Below are positions 37,465 through 45,119 of a stretch of 64,000 nt of DNA, piece after piece. A model generated the notes under the pieces. It ran no database searches. It saw only the letters and a list, made by a program, of their open reading frames with translations, and was not told the origin of the DNA. How positions within the stretch are numbered: the first letter of the stretch is position 1; each line of letters starts with the position of its first letter. This DNA comes from Streptomyces sp. MNU76. Lineage in GTDB: Bacteria > Actinomycetota > Actinomycetes > Streptomycetales > Streptomycetaceae. The stretch covers positions 62,001 through 126,000 of the forward strand of contig NZ_JAJKLK010000006.1 of the NCBI RefSeq assembly GCF_020982545.1, given 5' to 3'. Position numbers and translations under genes: made by a program.

Positions 37465-37479
37465 TTCGACATCTGTCAA
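37465..37479. promoter_or_regulatory. ArsR-type operator before the FAD oxidoreductase operon
   Basis: TTCGACATCTGTCAA is an imperfect dyad (TTCGACA/TGTCAA) 17 bp upstream of the GTG at 37448. It differs by one base from the site at 38666. Confidence 0.6.
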
Positions 37480-37505
37480 TCTCTTGCGATGCCAGCATGC
37501 CACCT

Positions 37506-37541
37506 GATTCGATGAACTTCAACATAGACATTCGTCGAATC
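37506..37541. promoter_or_regulatory. ArsR-type operator/promoter of the arsO gene
   Basis: GATTCGA (37506-37512) and TCGAATC (37535-37541) are inverted. Between them lies CAACATAGAC (37520-37529), which recurs exactly upstream of arsR (38678-38687). Confidence 0.5.
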
Positions 37542-37567
37542 CGGAACGGATCTGAAAGAGGTCGAGC

Positions 37568-38623
37568 GTGGAGCACATCGATGTCGCGGTGATCGGGGGC
37601 GGCCAGTCCGGGCCGGCCACGGCGTACGCCTTGCGCCGACAAGGACTTCGGCCGGTGACCCTGGAGGCGTCGCAGCAAGCGGCCGGATCATGGCCGCGCT
37701 ACCACGACAGCCTCACCCTCTTCTCGCCCGCCAGGTACAGCTCCCTGCCCGGGATGCCCTTCGACGGCGCACCGGACCGCTATCCACACCGGGACGAGGT
37801 CGTCGCCTACCTGCCGCGCTACGCCAAGCACGTCGACGCCGACGTTCGCACCGGGATCCGCGTACGGGAGGTCCGGGCGGACAACGGCGGCTTCACTCTC
37901 ACCCTGGAGGGCGGTGGACGCCTGTCCGCGCGGGGCGTGGTGGCGGCGTCCGGAACGTTCGGCCACCCCTACCGTCCGGCGTTGCCGGGACTGGCGAGTT
38001 TCACCGGCACTGTCCTGCACGCGGCCGACTACCGGACACCCGAGCCGTTCGCCGGGCAGCGGCTGGTGGTGGTCGGCGCCGGGAACTCCGCCGTACAGAT
38101 AGCCGCCGAACTGGCCGCGCACGCGCGGGTCACCCTCGCGACACGGCAGCCGGTCCGCTTCGCCCGGCAGCGCACGCTGGGCCGCGACCTGCACTGGTGG
38201 CTCACCCGGACGGGGCTCGACACCCTCCCCGTCGGCCGGTTCCTGCGGACCCCGCCGACCCAGCTGGTCATCGACGACAGCCGCTACCGCGCCGCCGTCA
38301 CCTCCGGCGCCCCTGACCGGCGCCCGGTCTTCAGCGGCGCCGACGGCACGAAGGTCACCTGGGCGGACGGCGGCACGGAGGAGGTCGACTCGATCGTCCT
38401 GGCCACCGGCTACCGGCCCGACCTGGGCTACCTCACCCCGCTGGGCGCCCTCGACGAACACGGCCACCCCCGCCACCGCGAGGGGCTGTCGCGGACCCAC
38501 CCGGGACTGGCGTACGTCGGACTGGAATGGCAGCGCAGCCTGTCGTCGAACTCCCTGCGCGGGGTCGGCCGGGACGCGGCCCGGGTCGCCCGGCATCTCG
38601 CCGCCCGCCTCCGCCAAGTCTGA
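37568..38623 (+). CDS. ArsO-like flavin monooxygenase
   Basis: The product has 351 residues with FAD motif VAVIGGGQSGPATAYAL, the ArsO-like block LTLFSPARYSSLPGM, the NADPH motif VVVGAGNSAVQIAAELA and IVLATGYRPDLGYL. ArsO-type enzymes occur in streptomycete ars operons next to arsR, acr3 and arsC. Their exact reaction is not settled. It is divergent to the FAD oxidoreductase operon over a 119-bp region with two operator-like sites, and is followed by arsR. Confidence 0.8.
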   Translation: MEHIDVAVIGGGQSGPATAYALRRQGLRPVTLEASQQAAGSWPRYHDSLTLFSPARYSSLPGMPFDGAPDRYPHRDEVVAYLPRYAKHVDADVRTGIRVREVRADNGGFTLTLEGGGRLSARGVVAASGTFGHPYRPALPGLASFTGTVLHAADYRTPEPFAGQRLVVVGAGNSAVQIAAELAAHARVTLATRQPVRFARQRTLGRDLHWWLTRTGLDTLPVGRFLRTPPTQLVIDDSRYRAAVTSGAPDRRPVFSGADGTKVTWADGGTEEVDSIVLATGYRPDLGYLTPLGALDEHGHPRHREGLSRTHPGLAYVGLEWQRSLSSNSLRGVGRDAARVARHLAARLRQV

Positions 38624-38665
38624 GGCCGACACCAACACCAGCACCCCTGAACCCTGGGCCGCTGG

Positions 38666-38697
38666 TTCGACATGTGTCAACATAGACGCATGTCGAA
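38666..38697. promoter_or_regulatory. ArsR operator overlapping the arsR start
   Basis: TTCGACATG (38666-38674) and CATGTCGAA (38689-38697) are perfect inverted arms. The left part, TTCGACATGTGTCAA, repeats the 37465 site. The arsR ATG (38690) lies inside the right arm, so ArsR binding would block its own transcription. Confidence 0.7.
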
Positions 38698-39058
38698 TGT
38701 CAAGGTACTGCCGCTGCTGGAGCCCGAGGCCCCGGAGGCCGTGGTGCCCTGCTGCCCTCCGCTGACCGAGCGCCCCTTCACCGCCGAGGAGGCCGAGCGG
38801 ACCGCCCGCATGTTCAAGGCCCTCGGCGACCCCGTCCGCCTGCGCCTCTTCTCGCTGGTCGCCTCGCACGAGGGCGGCGAGGCGTGCGTCTGCGACATCT
38901 CCGACGTGGGCGTCTCCCAGCCGACGGTCTCCCACCACCTCAAGAAGCTCAGGGAAGCCGGACTCCTGACCTCCCAGCGGCGCGGCACCTGGGTGTACTA
39001 CAAGGTCGAGCCGTCCGTGGTGGCCGCACTCGGCGGGATCCTCGGCAGCAAGGGCTGA
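38690..39058 (+). CDS. arsR: ArsR family arsenic-responsive repressor
   Basis: The product has 122 residues. A CC pair lies near residue 19, then MFKALGDPVRLRLFSLV, the metal-binding helix ACVCDISDVG (Cys-x-Cys) and the recognition helix SQPTVSHHLKKLREAGLL, followed by a wing (RRGTWVYYKVEP). It releases DNA on binding As(III). The ATG at 38690 has no ribosome site and sits inside an operator, so the transcript may be leaderless. It follows the ArsO-like gene. Confidence 0.9.
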   Translation: MSNVKVLPLLEPEAPEAVVPCCPPLTERPFTAEEAERTARMFKALGDPVRLRLFSLVASHEGGEACVCDISDVGVSQPTVSHHLKKLREAGLLTSQRRGTWVYYKVEPSVVAALGGILGSKG

Positions 39059-39090
39059 GAAGCCCGCACGCCCGCACCCTCCCACGCCGC

Positions 39091-39240
39091 AACAACAAGG
39101 ACACCCTGCCCGCGCTCAAGTCCTTCCTGAGCTATACCGCCGGCGACGAGGGACAGAAGGTCCTGCCGGGCATCCACTACGCGCCCCTGCCGGAGTCCGT
39201 CGCCACCGAGGTGCGCAAGGTCGTAGGCGAGTTGTCGTGA
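39091..39240 (+). pseudogene. C-terminal fragment of PstS phosphate-binding protein
   Basis: Forty-nine codons encode ALKSFLSYTAGDEGQKVLPG, then IHYAPLPESVATEVRKVV, the end of the PstS periplasmic phosphate-binding family. No start or upstream part exists. Its presence inside an arsenic island is notable because arsenate enters cells by the Pst system and pst genes are often associated with ars clusters. Confidence 0.7.
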
Positions 39241-39264
39241 TGTGCGGCTCGTCGCCCGTCTTGA

Positions 39265-40329
39265 TCACCGTACGGTGGCGAGCAGTTCGGTGATCTCGCG
39301 GGCGGCGTCGCGGGCCGGGCGGCCGACTCCGATGAGGGTGGCGGAGGCCGGGCCGGTCCAGTCGCCGTAGCCGAGGAGGTGCAGTCGCGGTTCGCCCACG
39401 GCGCGCGTCCCGGCGGTCGCGACGTGGCCACGCGGGCCGCGTAGACCCAGGGGCGCCAGGTGCGAGAGTGCCGGGCGGAAGCCGGTGCACCAGATGACCG
39501 CGTCCACGTCCGCCCGCGTGCCGTCGGCCCATACGACGCCGTCGCGATCGAGGCGTACGAACATCGGCGCGGCCTTCAGCCGCCCCGCGTCACGGGCCTC
39601 CCGCACCGGCGGTACGGCGACGATGTCTCCCAGTGACGCCACTCCCCCGCCGTCGGTGCGGCCCTCGTCCAGCGCACGGCGCCGCGCGGTGGCCACGTCG
39701 AACAGGACCTGGCCGTCGATGTCGTCGGCCAGGTAGCGCGGAGGACGCTTGGTCACCCAGGTCAGCTCGGTGTCGTACGCCAGGTCGGCGGCGATCTGCG
39801 CGCCGGAGTTGCCGCCGCCGACCACCACGACACGGCGGCCGGCGAAGTCCTGGGGGCGGCGGTACTCGACGGTGTGCAGTTGCTCGCCGCGGAAGTCCGC
39901 GCGGCCGGGTACCGCCGGAAGGAAGGGCCTCCACCAGGTACCGGTCGCACTGACCACCGCCCGTGTCCGCCAGTCACCCTTGTCGGTCTCCACTCTCAGG
40001 AACGCGCCGTCGTGGTGCACTCCCGCCACGCGCACCGGACGCCGTACCGGGAGTTCGTAACGCTGCTCGTAGTCACGCAGGTACGACACGACGTGCGCGG
40101 AATCCGGATACTCAGCGCCCTGCTGGACCGGCATGAGCCGTCCCGGAAGGGAGGAGTACGCGGCCGGGGAGAACAGGCGCAGCGAGTCCCAGGCGTGCTG
40201 CCAGGCGCCGCCCGGCGTGGACCCGGCGTCCAGGACGACGAAGTCCACGCCCAGGCGGCGCAGGTGGTAACCGGCGGCGAGCCCGGCCTGGCCGCCGCCG
40301 ACCACCACGACATCCGTCTGCTCGCTCAT
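39265..40329 (-). CDS. Second ArsO-like flavin monooxygenase
   Basis: The product has 354 residues with VVVVGGGQAGLAAGYHLRRL, LRLFSPAAYSSLPGR, the second motif VVVVGGGNSGAQIAADLAYD and AVIWCTGFRPALSHL. It is a paralogue of the protein at 37568. The ATG at 40329 overlaps the stop of the upstream DUF2180-type gene by one base (TGATG), so it is translationally coupled to it and through it to acr3. Role in arsenic oxidation is inferred from context. Confidence 0.8.
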   Translation of the reverse strand: MSEQTDVVVVGGGQAGLAAGYHLRRLGVDFVVLDAGSTPGGAWQHAWDSLRLFSPAAYSSLPGRLMPVQQGAEYPDSAHVVSYLRDYEQRYELPVRRPVRVAGVHHDGAFLRVETDKGDWRTRAVVSATGTWWRPFLPAVPGRADFRGEQLHTVEYRRPQDFAGRRVVVVGGGNSGAQIAADLAYDTELTWVTKRPPRYLADDIDGQVLFDVATARRRALDEGRTDGGGVASLGDIVAVPPVREARDAGRLKAAPMFVRLDRDGVVWADGTRADVDAVIWCTGFRPALSHLAPLGLRGPRGHVATAGTRAVGEPRLHLLGYGDWTGPASATLIGVGRPARDAAREITELLATVR

Positions 40330-40535
40330 CACGCCCGGTCGGCCGTGTCGGCCGCGTACGTGAAACAACGCACGGTACGGGCCGGGGGCTCGTACGGGGC
40401 ACTCAGCATCGACCCGCCCCCGAGGCTCCGGACAGTGACGCGGGCGTGGTTCTCGCGGACGCCGGCACCACACTCACGGCACACGCCCGCGGCTTCGCTC
40501 GTCGCTTCGCGTGCACGGCAGTCCAAGCAGTGCAT
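40329..40535 (-). CDS. Small Cys-rich DUF2180-like protein coupled to acr3
   Basis: The 68-residue product begins MHCLDCRAREATSEAAGVCR and continues ECGAGVRENHARVTV, giving Cys pairs CxxC and CxxC plus a His, a likely zinc- or metalloid-binding knuckle. It ends with one more Cys. Both ends overlap neighbours by a single base (TGATG): the acr3 stop before it and the ArsO-like start after it. A second family member lies at 46274. Function is unknown; a role as As(III) or zinc carrier for Acr3 is a hypothesis. Confidence 0.7.
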   Translation of the reverse strand: MHCLDCRAREATSEAAGVCRECGAGVRENHARVTVRSLGGGSMLSAPYEPPARTVRCFTYAADTADRA

Positions 40536-41641
40536 CAGCGAGTGGCTTCCTCGGTCACCTGCTCGGACGAGCCGAACTTCTTGCGCCAGGCCAGCGACAC
40601 GTACACCAGCGCCACCAGGACCGGGACCTCGATCAGCGGGCCGACGACGCCCGACAGAGCCTGGCCGGAGGTCACCCCGAAGGTGGCGATGGCGACCGCG
40701 ATGGCCAGTTCGAAGTTGTTGCCGGCGGCCGTGAAGGCGAGGGTCGCGGTGCGGTCGTAGGCGAGGCCGATGACCTTGCCGAGGGCGAAGGTGCCGAACC
40801 ACATGACCGCGAAGTACACGAGCAGCGGGAGCGCGATGCGGGCCACGTCCAACGGCTGCGAGGTGATGGTCTTCCCCTGCAGGGCGAAGAGGATGACGAT
40901 CGTGAAGAGCAGGCCGTACAGGGCCCAAGGGCCGATCCTGGGCAGGAAGTCGGACTCGTACTTCTCGCGGCCCAGCTTCTTCTCGCCGATGCGGCGGGTG
41001 AGGAAGCCGGCCAGCAGTGGGATGCCGAGGAAAATGACGACGTTGAGAGCGATCTTCCACATGGAGATGTCGAGCGTCTCGCCGTCGCCGAGGCCCAGCC
41101 AGCCGGGCAGCAGGTCGAGGTAGAACCAGCCGAGCAGGCCGAAGGCCAGGACCTGGAAGACGGAGTTGAGAGCCACCAGGACGGCTGCCGCCTCGCGGTC
41201 GCCGCAGGCCAGGTCGTTCCAGATGATGACCATGGCGATACAGCGGGCGAGACCGACGATGATCAGTCCGGTGCGGTACTCGGGCAGGTCCGACAGGAAG
41301 ATCCAGGCCAGGGCGAACATGACCGCCGGGCCGACGATCCAGTTGATGACCAGCGAGGAAATCATGAGCGGCTTGTCGCCGGTGACGGCGTCGAGCTTGT
41401 CGTAGCGGACCTTGGCCAGGACCGGGTACATCATGATCAGCAGGCCGACGGCGATCGGCAGGGAGATGCCGCCGATCTCGACCTTGGCGAGGGCGTCGTT
41501 CAGGCCGGGGATGGCGCGGCCGAGGCCGAGGCCGAGGGCCATGGCGATCAGGATCCACACGGCGAGGAAGCGGTCCAGTGTGGAGAGCTTCGCGACGACC
41601 GAGGACTCCTCCACGGTCGCGGGTGTTTCGGCGCGGGTCAC
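40535..41641 (-). CDS. acr3: Acr3-type arsenite efflux permease
   Basis: The product has 368 residues with ten predicted helices of the Acr3/bile-acid transporter superfamily. The key cysteine is in LARCIAMVIIWNDLACGD (about residues 130-147), then LVALNSVFQVLAFGLLGW and TAAGNNFELAIAVAIATFG. It exports As(OH)3 or arsenite using the proton gradient. Its GTG overlaps the upstream arsR stop by 4 nt (GTGA). The operon is arsR-acr3-DUF2180-arsO-like. Some authors call such genes arsB. Confidence 0.92.
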   Translation of the reverse strand: MTRAETPATVEESSVVAKLSTLDRFLAVWILIAMALGLGLGRAIPGLNDALAKVEIGGISLPIAVGLLIMMYPVLAKVRYDKLDAVTGDKPLMISSLVINWIVGPAVMFALAWIFLSDLPEYRTGLIIVGLARCIAMVIIWNDLACGDREAAAVLVALNSVFQVLAFGLLGWFYLDLLPGWLGLGDGETLDISMWKIALNVVIFLGIPLLAGFLTRRIGEKKLGREKYESDFLPRIGPWALYGLLFTIVILFALQGKTITSQPLDVARIALPLLVYFAVMWFGTFALGKVIGLAYDRTATLAFTAAGNNFELAIAVAIATFGVTSGQALSGVVGPLIEVPVLVALVYVSLAWRKKFGSSEQVTEEATR

Positions 41642-41946
41642 GGGCAGGCCCTCTTGTTCTCGTTTGCGGTACGGGCGGACTCGGCCAGGTCGGCGAACTG
41701 TCCGGCGAGCTTGGCGATGACGTCCGGGAGCAGCTTGTAGTACGTGTACCGGCCGCACGGCTCGGTCTCGACGACCCCGGCCTCGCGCAGCACTCTCAGG
41801 TGGTTGGAGAGGTTGGTCTGCCGGGCACCGGTCTCCTCCACCAAGTGGCTGGTGCACAGCGTTTCGCGAGCGAGCAGGGTCACGATTTGGAGCCTGAGCG
41901 GGTCGGCCAGAACCCGGATCAGGTCAGTGTCGACTGACGTCATCAT
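41638..41946 (-). CDS. arsR: ArsR family repressor of the acr3 operon
   Basis: The product has 102 residues: LIRVLADPLRLQIVTLLARE, a single Cys in ETLCTSHLVEETG, the recognition region RQTNLSNHLRVLREAGVV and TEPCGRYTYYKL. It is the Acr3-operon type of ArsR with Cys placed differently from the one at 38690. Divergent to arsC with a 93-bp shared region. The second Met at 41943 is an alternative start. Confidence 0.9.
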   Translation of the reverse strand: MMTSVDTDLIRVLADPLRLQIVTLLARETLCTSHLVEETGARQTNLSNHLRVLREAGVVETEPCGRYTYYKLLPDVIAKLAGQFADLAESARTANENKRACP

Positions 41947-41949
41947 GGG

Positions 41950-41967
41950 CTGATACTCTCACATCAG
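41950..41967. promoter_or_regulatory. Inverted repeat in the acr3/arsC divergent promoter
   Basis: CTGAT-N8-ATCAG lies 4 bp upstream of the arsR start, in the only gap between the divergent acr3 and arsC operons. It is unlike the TTCGACAT operators, so this ArsR probably has its own site. Confidence 0.4.
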
Positions 41968-42039
41968 TGGTAGCTGACACCACCGGGTACTGAAGTCATT
42001 CACGCCTGATGCCGTCGCGAGACAAGAGAGACACACCTG

Positions 42040-42453
42040 ATGCCCGACAAGCCCTCCGTGCTGTTCGTCTGTGTCCACAACGCCGGCCGTTCCCAGATGG
42101 CCGCCGCGTGGCTGACCCACCTGGCCGGGGACCGCGTCGAGGTCCGCTCCGCAGGCTCCAACCCGGGCGCGGGCGTCAACCCGGCCGCCGTCGAGGCGAT
42201 GGCCGAGGTCGGCATCGACATCTCCGCCGAGGTGCCGAAGATGCTCACCGTGGACGCGGTGAAGGAGTCCGACGTCTGCATCACCATGGGCTGCGGCGAC
42301 ACCTGCCCGGTCTTCCCCGGCAAGCGGTACCTGGACTGGCAGCTGGAGGACCCGGCGGGCCAGGGCGTCGAGGCGGTCCGTCCGATCCGCGACGAGATCA
42401 AGGTGCTGGTCGAGGGCCTGATCAAGGAGATCGCGCCGGAGCCCCAGGCATGA
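42040..42453 (+). CDS. arsC: Arsenate reductase, LMW-phosphatase/thioredoxin type
   Basis: The product has 137 residues. The catalytic loop VCVHNAGRSQM (Cys near 11) is at the N-terminus, the resolving pair is in CITMGCGDTCPVFPG (about 82-96), and the acid loop is in RYLDWQLEDPAGQ. It reduces arsenate to arsenite through an intramolecular disulfide relay re-reduced by thioredoxin. The arsT start overlaps its stop (ATGA) and trxA follows, supplying the electrons. Confidence 0.95.
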   Translation: MPDKPSVLFVCVHNAGRSQMAAAWLTHLAGDRVEVRSAGSNPGAGVNPAAVEAMAEVGIDISAEVPKMLTVDAVKESDVCITMGCGDTCPVFPGKRYLDWQLEDPAGQGVEAVRPIRDEIKVLVEGLIKEIAPEPQA

Positions 42454-43463
42454 GCACGTCCGCGAGCACGACCACGACCACGTCCACGGACATCCGCGAC
42501 GTCATCGTCATCGGCTCCGGCCCCGCCGGATACACCGCCGCCCTCTACACCGCCCGTGCCTCGCTGAAGCCGCTGGTCTTCGAGGGCGCGGTCACGGCCG
42601 GCGGCGCGCTGGTGCAGACGACCGAGGTGGAGAACTTCCCCGGCTTCCGCGACGGCATCATGGGCCCGGAGCTGATGGACGACATGCGGGCCCAGGCCGA
42701 ACGCTTCGGCGCCGAACTCGTCCCCGACGACATCGTCGAGGTCGACCTCACCGGCGCCATCAAGACCGTCACCGACACCGCCGGGACGGTCCACCGGGCG
42801 AAGGCCGTCATCGTGGCGACCGGCTCACAGCACCGCAAGCTCGGCCTGCCGGGCGAGGACGCGCTCTCCGGCCGCGGGGTGTCGTACTGCGCGACCTGCG
42901 ACGGCTTCTTCTTCCGCGAGCACGACATCGTCGTGGTCGGCGGCGGCGACACCGCGATGGAGGAAGCCACCTTCCTCTCCCGCTTCGCCAAGTCCGTCAC
43001 CATCGTCCACCGCCGCGACACCCTGCGCGCGTCCAAGACGATGCAGGACCGGGCCTTCGCGGACCCGAAGATCTCCTTCGCCTGGAACAGCGAGGTGGCC
43101 GAGATCCACGAGGACGGCGGCAAGCTCGCCGGGCTCACCCTGCGCGACACCGTCACCGGCGAGACCTCCCGCCTCCCGGCAACCGGACTCTTCGTCGCCA
43201 TCGGCCACGACCCGCGCACCGACCTGGTCACCGGCCAACTCGACCTGGACGACGAGGGCTACCTCAAGGTCGCGTCCCCGTCGACGCGTACGAACATCGC
43301 GGGCGTCTTCGGCGCGGGTGACGTGGTCGACCACACCTACCGCCAGGCGATCACCGCCGCGGGCTCCGGCTGCGCGGCGGCCCTCGACGCCGAGCGGTAC
43401 CTCGCCGCCCTGGCCGACACCGAGCAGACAGCCGAGCCGGACAAGATCACGGCCGGAGTCTGA
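42450..43463 (+). CDS. arsT: Thioredoxin reductase of the ars operon (ArsT)
   Basis: The product has 337 residues: a Ser/Thr-rich leader, FAD motif VIVIGSGPAGYTAALYTA, the redox pair in SYCATCDGFFF (CATC), the NADPH motif VVVGGGDTAMEEATFLSR and the C-terminal GVFGAGDVVDHTYRQAITAA. It reduces thioredoxin with NADPH. The ATG at 42450 overlaps arsC by 4 nt. The long frame open upstream is an arsC shadow and is not used. Confidence 0.93.
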   Translation: MSTSASTTTTTSTDIRDVIVIGSGPAGYTAALYTARASLKPLVFEGAVTAGGALVQTTEVENFPGFRDGIMGPELMDDMRAQAERFGAELVPDDIVEVDLTGAIKTVTDTAGTVHRAKAVIVATGSQHRKLGLPGEDALSGRGVSYCATCDGFFFREHDIVVVGGGDTAMEEATFLSRFAKSVTIVHRRDTLRASKTMQDRAFADPKISFAWNSEVAEIHEDGGKLAGLTLRDTVTGETSRLPATGLFVAIGHDPRTDLVTGQLDLDDEGYLKVASPSTRTNIAGVFGAGDVVDHTYRQAITAAGSGCAAALDAERYLAALADTEQTAEPDKITAGV

Positions 43464-43498
43464 GCGACACCCGCAAGCATTCGTAGGAGAAGGTCCCC

Positions 43499-43822
43499 AT
43501 GGCCCTCAAGAACGTCACCGAAGACTCCTTCGAGCAGGACGTCCTCGCCGGCGACAAGCCCGTACTCGTCGACTTCTGGGCTGCCTGGTGCGGCCCGTGC
43601 CGCCGGCTCGCCCCCTCACTGGAGGCGATCGCCGCCGAGCACGGCGACAAGATCGAGATCGTCAAGCTCAACATCGACGAGAACCCGGCCATCGCCATGC
43701 GGTACGGCGTGATGTCGATCCCGACGATGAACCTCTACAAGGGCGGCGAGGTCGTACAGACCATCGTCGGTGCCAAGCCGAAGGCCGCCCTGGAACGCGA
43801 ACTCGCCGAGCACCTGGGCTGA
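43499..43822 (+). CDS. trxA: Thioredoxin
   Basis: The product has 107 residues with the active site FWAAWCGPCRR, cis-Pro in SIPTMNLYKGG and the standard length. It should pass electrons from ArsT to ArsC. It is 35 bp after arsT with a GGAGAAGG site and is the last gene of arsC-arsT-trxA. Confidence 0.95.
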   Translation: MALKNVTEDSFEQDVLAGDKPVLVDFWAAWCGPCRRLAPSLEAIAAEHGDKIEIVKLNIDENPAIAMRYGVMSIPTMNLYKGGEVVQTIVGAKPKAALERELAEHLG

Positions 43823-43832
43823 CTCCTCGGCG

Positions 43833-43866
43833 CCCCTGCCCCCGGCGAACGTCAGCGGGGCAGGGG
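43833..43866. terminator. Bidirectional stem-loop between trxA and arsR
   Basis: CCCCTGCCCC (43833-43842) pairs with GGGGCAGGGG (43857-43866) across a 14-nt loop, between convergent genes; one arm lies in the end of the arsR coding region. Confidence 0.6.
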
Positions 43867-44226
43867 TTCGAGGATCTCGCGCACCCGGCGCAAGCCGTCC
43901 AGGTTCACGGAATACCAGGACCAGGTGCCGCGACGCTCGCGGTTCAGCAGGCCCGCCTCGGTCATGACCTTCAGGTGGTGACTGATCGTCGGCTGCCGGA
44001 AGCCCAGGCAGTCGGCGAGGTCGCATACGCACGCCTCACCCGAGGGCGCACGCTCGACGAGCCGGAGAATCTGCAGCCGGGTGGGGTCGGCGATGGCCTT
44101 GAGCATGGACGCGAGGCGCTCGGCCTCGTCGCGGTCGATGAGAAGACACGCCAGAGCCGGGGTGCACGTCTCCGCTTCCGCGTCGTCCGTCACCGCCTCC
44201 GCAGCGTCGAATGCAGTGATAGCCAT
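43852..44226 (-). CDS. arsR: Third ArsR family regulator of the island
   Basis: The product has 124 residues. An N-terminal TCTPALACLL adds two Cys, then MLKAIADPTRLQILRLVERA, ACVCDLADCLGFRQPTISHH and RRGTWSWYSVNL. The CVC pair in the DNA-binding helix plus the N-terminal Cys match the arsenic/cadmium-type ArsR. It is convergent with trxA. Downstream of its promoter (44227-44411) there is no intact partner gene, only an arsC relic on the other strand. Confidence 0.88.
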   Translation of the reverse strand: MAITAFDAAEAVTDDAEAETCTPALACLLIDRDEAERLASMLKAIADPTRLQILRLVERAPSGEACVCDLADCLGFRQPTISHHLKVMTEAGLLNRERRGTWSWYSVNLDGLRRVREILEPLPR

Positions 44227-44411
44227 CTATGCACCATAAGCGGCGCTCAGGGCCCCACCATGTGTTCGAAGGCCCCCTGGACGGCATGTTCACCTACCGT
44301 TCACTTTCGCCGCCGCCTACCCAATAGATAGACAAGCACCCATGCTGCACGGCAGGGAGGAGTCTCTGGACCTCCCGGCGAGGAGCCGCCCCATGGACGA
44401 GGCCAGGGCGC

Positions 44412-44549
44412 CGCTACCTCGACTGGAACCTGCCGGATCTGGGCGGCCTCGACATCGAGACCGCGCGGGCGGTACGGGACGCGCTGGCCGCGCGGGTCGA
44501 CGTACTGGCACGCGAGTTGCTGCCTACTGCGGCACCGGTGAGTGAGTGA
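44412..44549 (+). pseudogene. C-terminal fragment of a second arsC
   Basis: Forty-five codons read RYLDWNLPDLGGLDIETARA, then VRDALAARVDVLARELLP, closely parallel to the end of the intact ArsC at 42040 (RYLDWQLEDPAGQ). No catalytic loop is present upstream. It sits divergent to the third arsR, where an arsC is expected, so a second arsR-arsC unit was probably lost by deletion. Confidence 0.7.
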
Positions 44550-44578
44550 CTCCTCGGCGCCTCTGAGCGCGAAGTGAA

Positions 44579-44616
44579 CCGGTCGGCGGGGCACCGCCAT
44601 GCAGCCCGCCGACCGG
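44579..44616. terminator. Stem-loop after the arsC relic
   Basis: CCGGTCGGCGGG (44579-44590) and its perfect complement (44605-44616) flank a 14-nt loop, 30 bp after the relic's stop. The stretch 44617-45119 has no supported gene; it turns A/T-rich around an ATCTATATAGAT palindrome at 44947-44958. Confidence 0.55.
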
Positions 44617-45119
44617 AGTTCTGTGAACGCGTGCCCTCGTGAGGGTTGGCGTTGTCCGGGTCCTACGCGGTCGGAGCCGGGGCCGACGAAGCCCCCTGTG
44701 GCCCCGAGGAGCACGACGCACCGCACTCCAGCCGGTACCCCATCACAGCCGCCGTCAGGGCCAGGGGAGCCTTGGCCCGGCGCAACGAAGTGGAAATGTT
44801 CACGACTCTCGACCCTCGTGTCTGCCGGGTCCCCCGGCCTCTGGATCCGGGGCGCGGTGCGCTCCGCTTCGGACACTTGGATCGAAGCCAGTCTATGTGA
44901 ACAGCGGGTGCACGTGAGGCACATCACGCATGAATGATAGCTTGTCATCTATATAGATCGATCGTGTTCCAAGGTGGCGGGGAAGCACAGGGAAGGATCT
45001 GCACCTCATCAACCACGGACGCACCACCGCGAACGGGCACCCGTTCGAGCCGCCGAGAGTCAGCCATCGCGACCGAGTAGCCGCCGCGACCAAGTCACGC
45101 CATTTCGCGGGCAGTTGAC

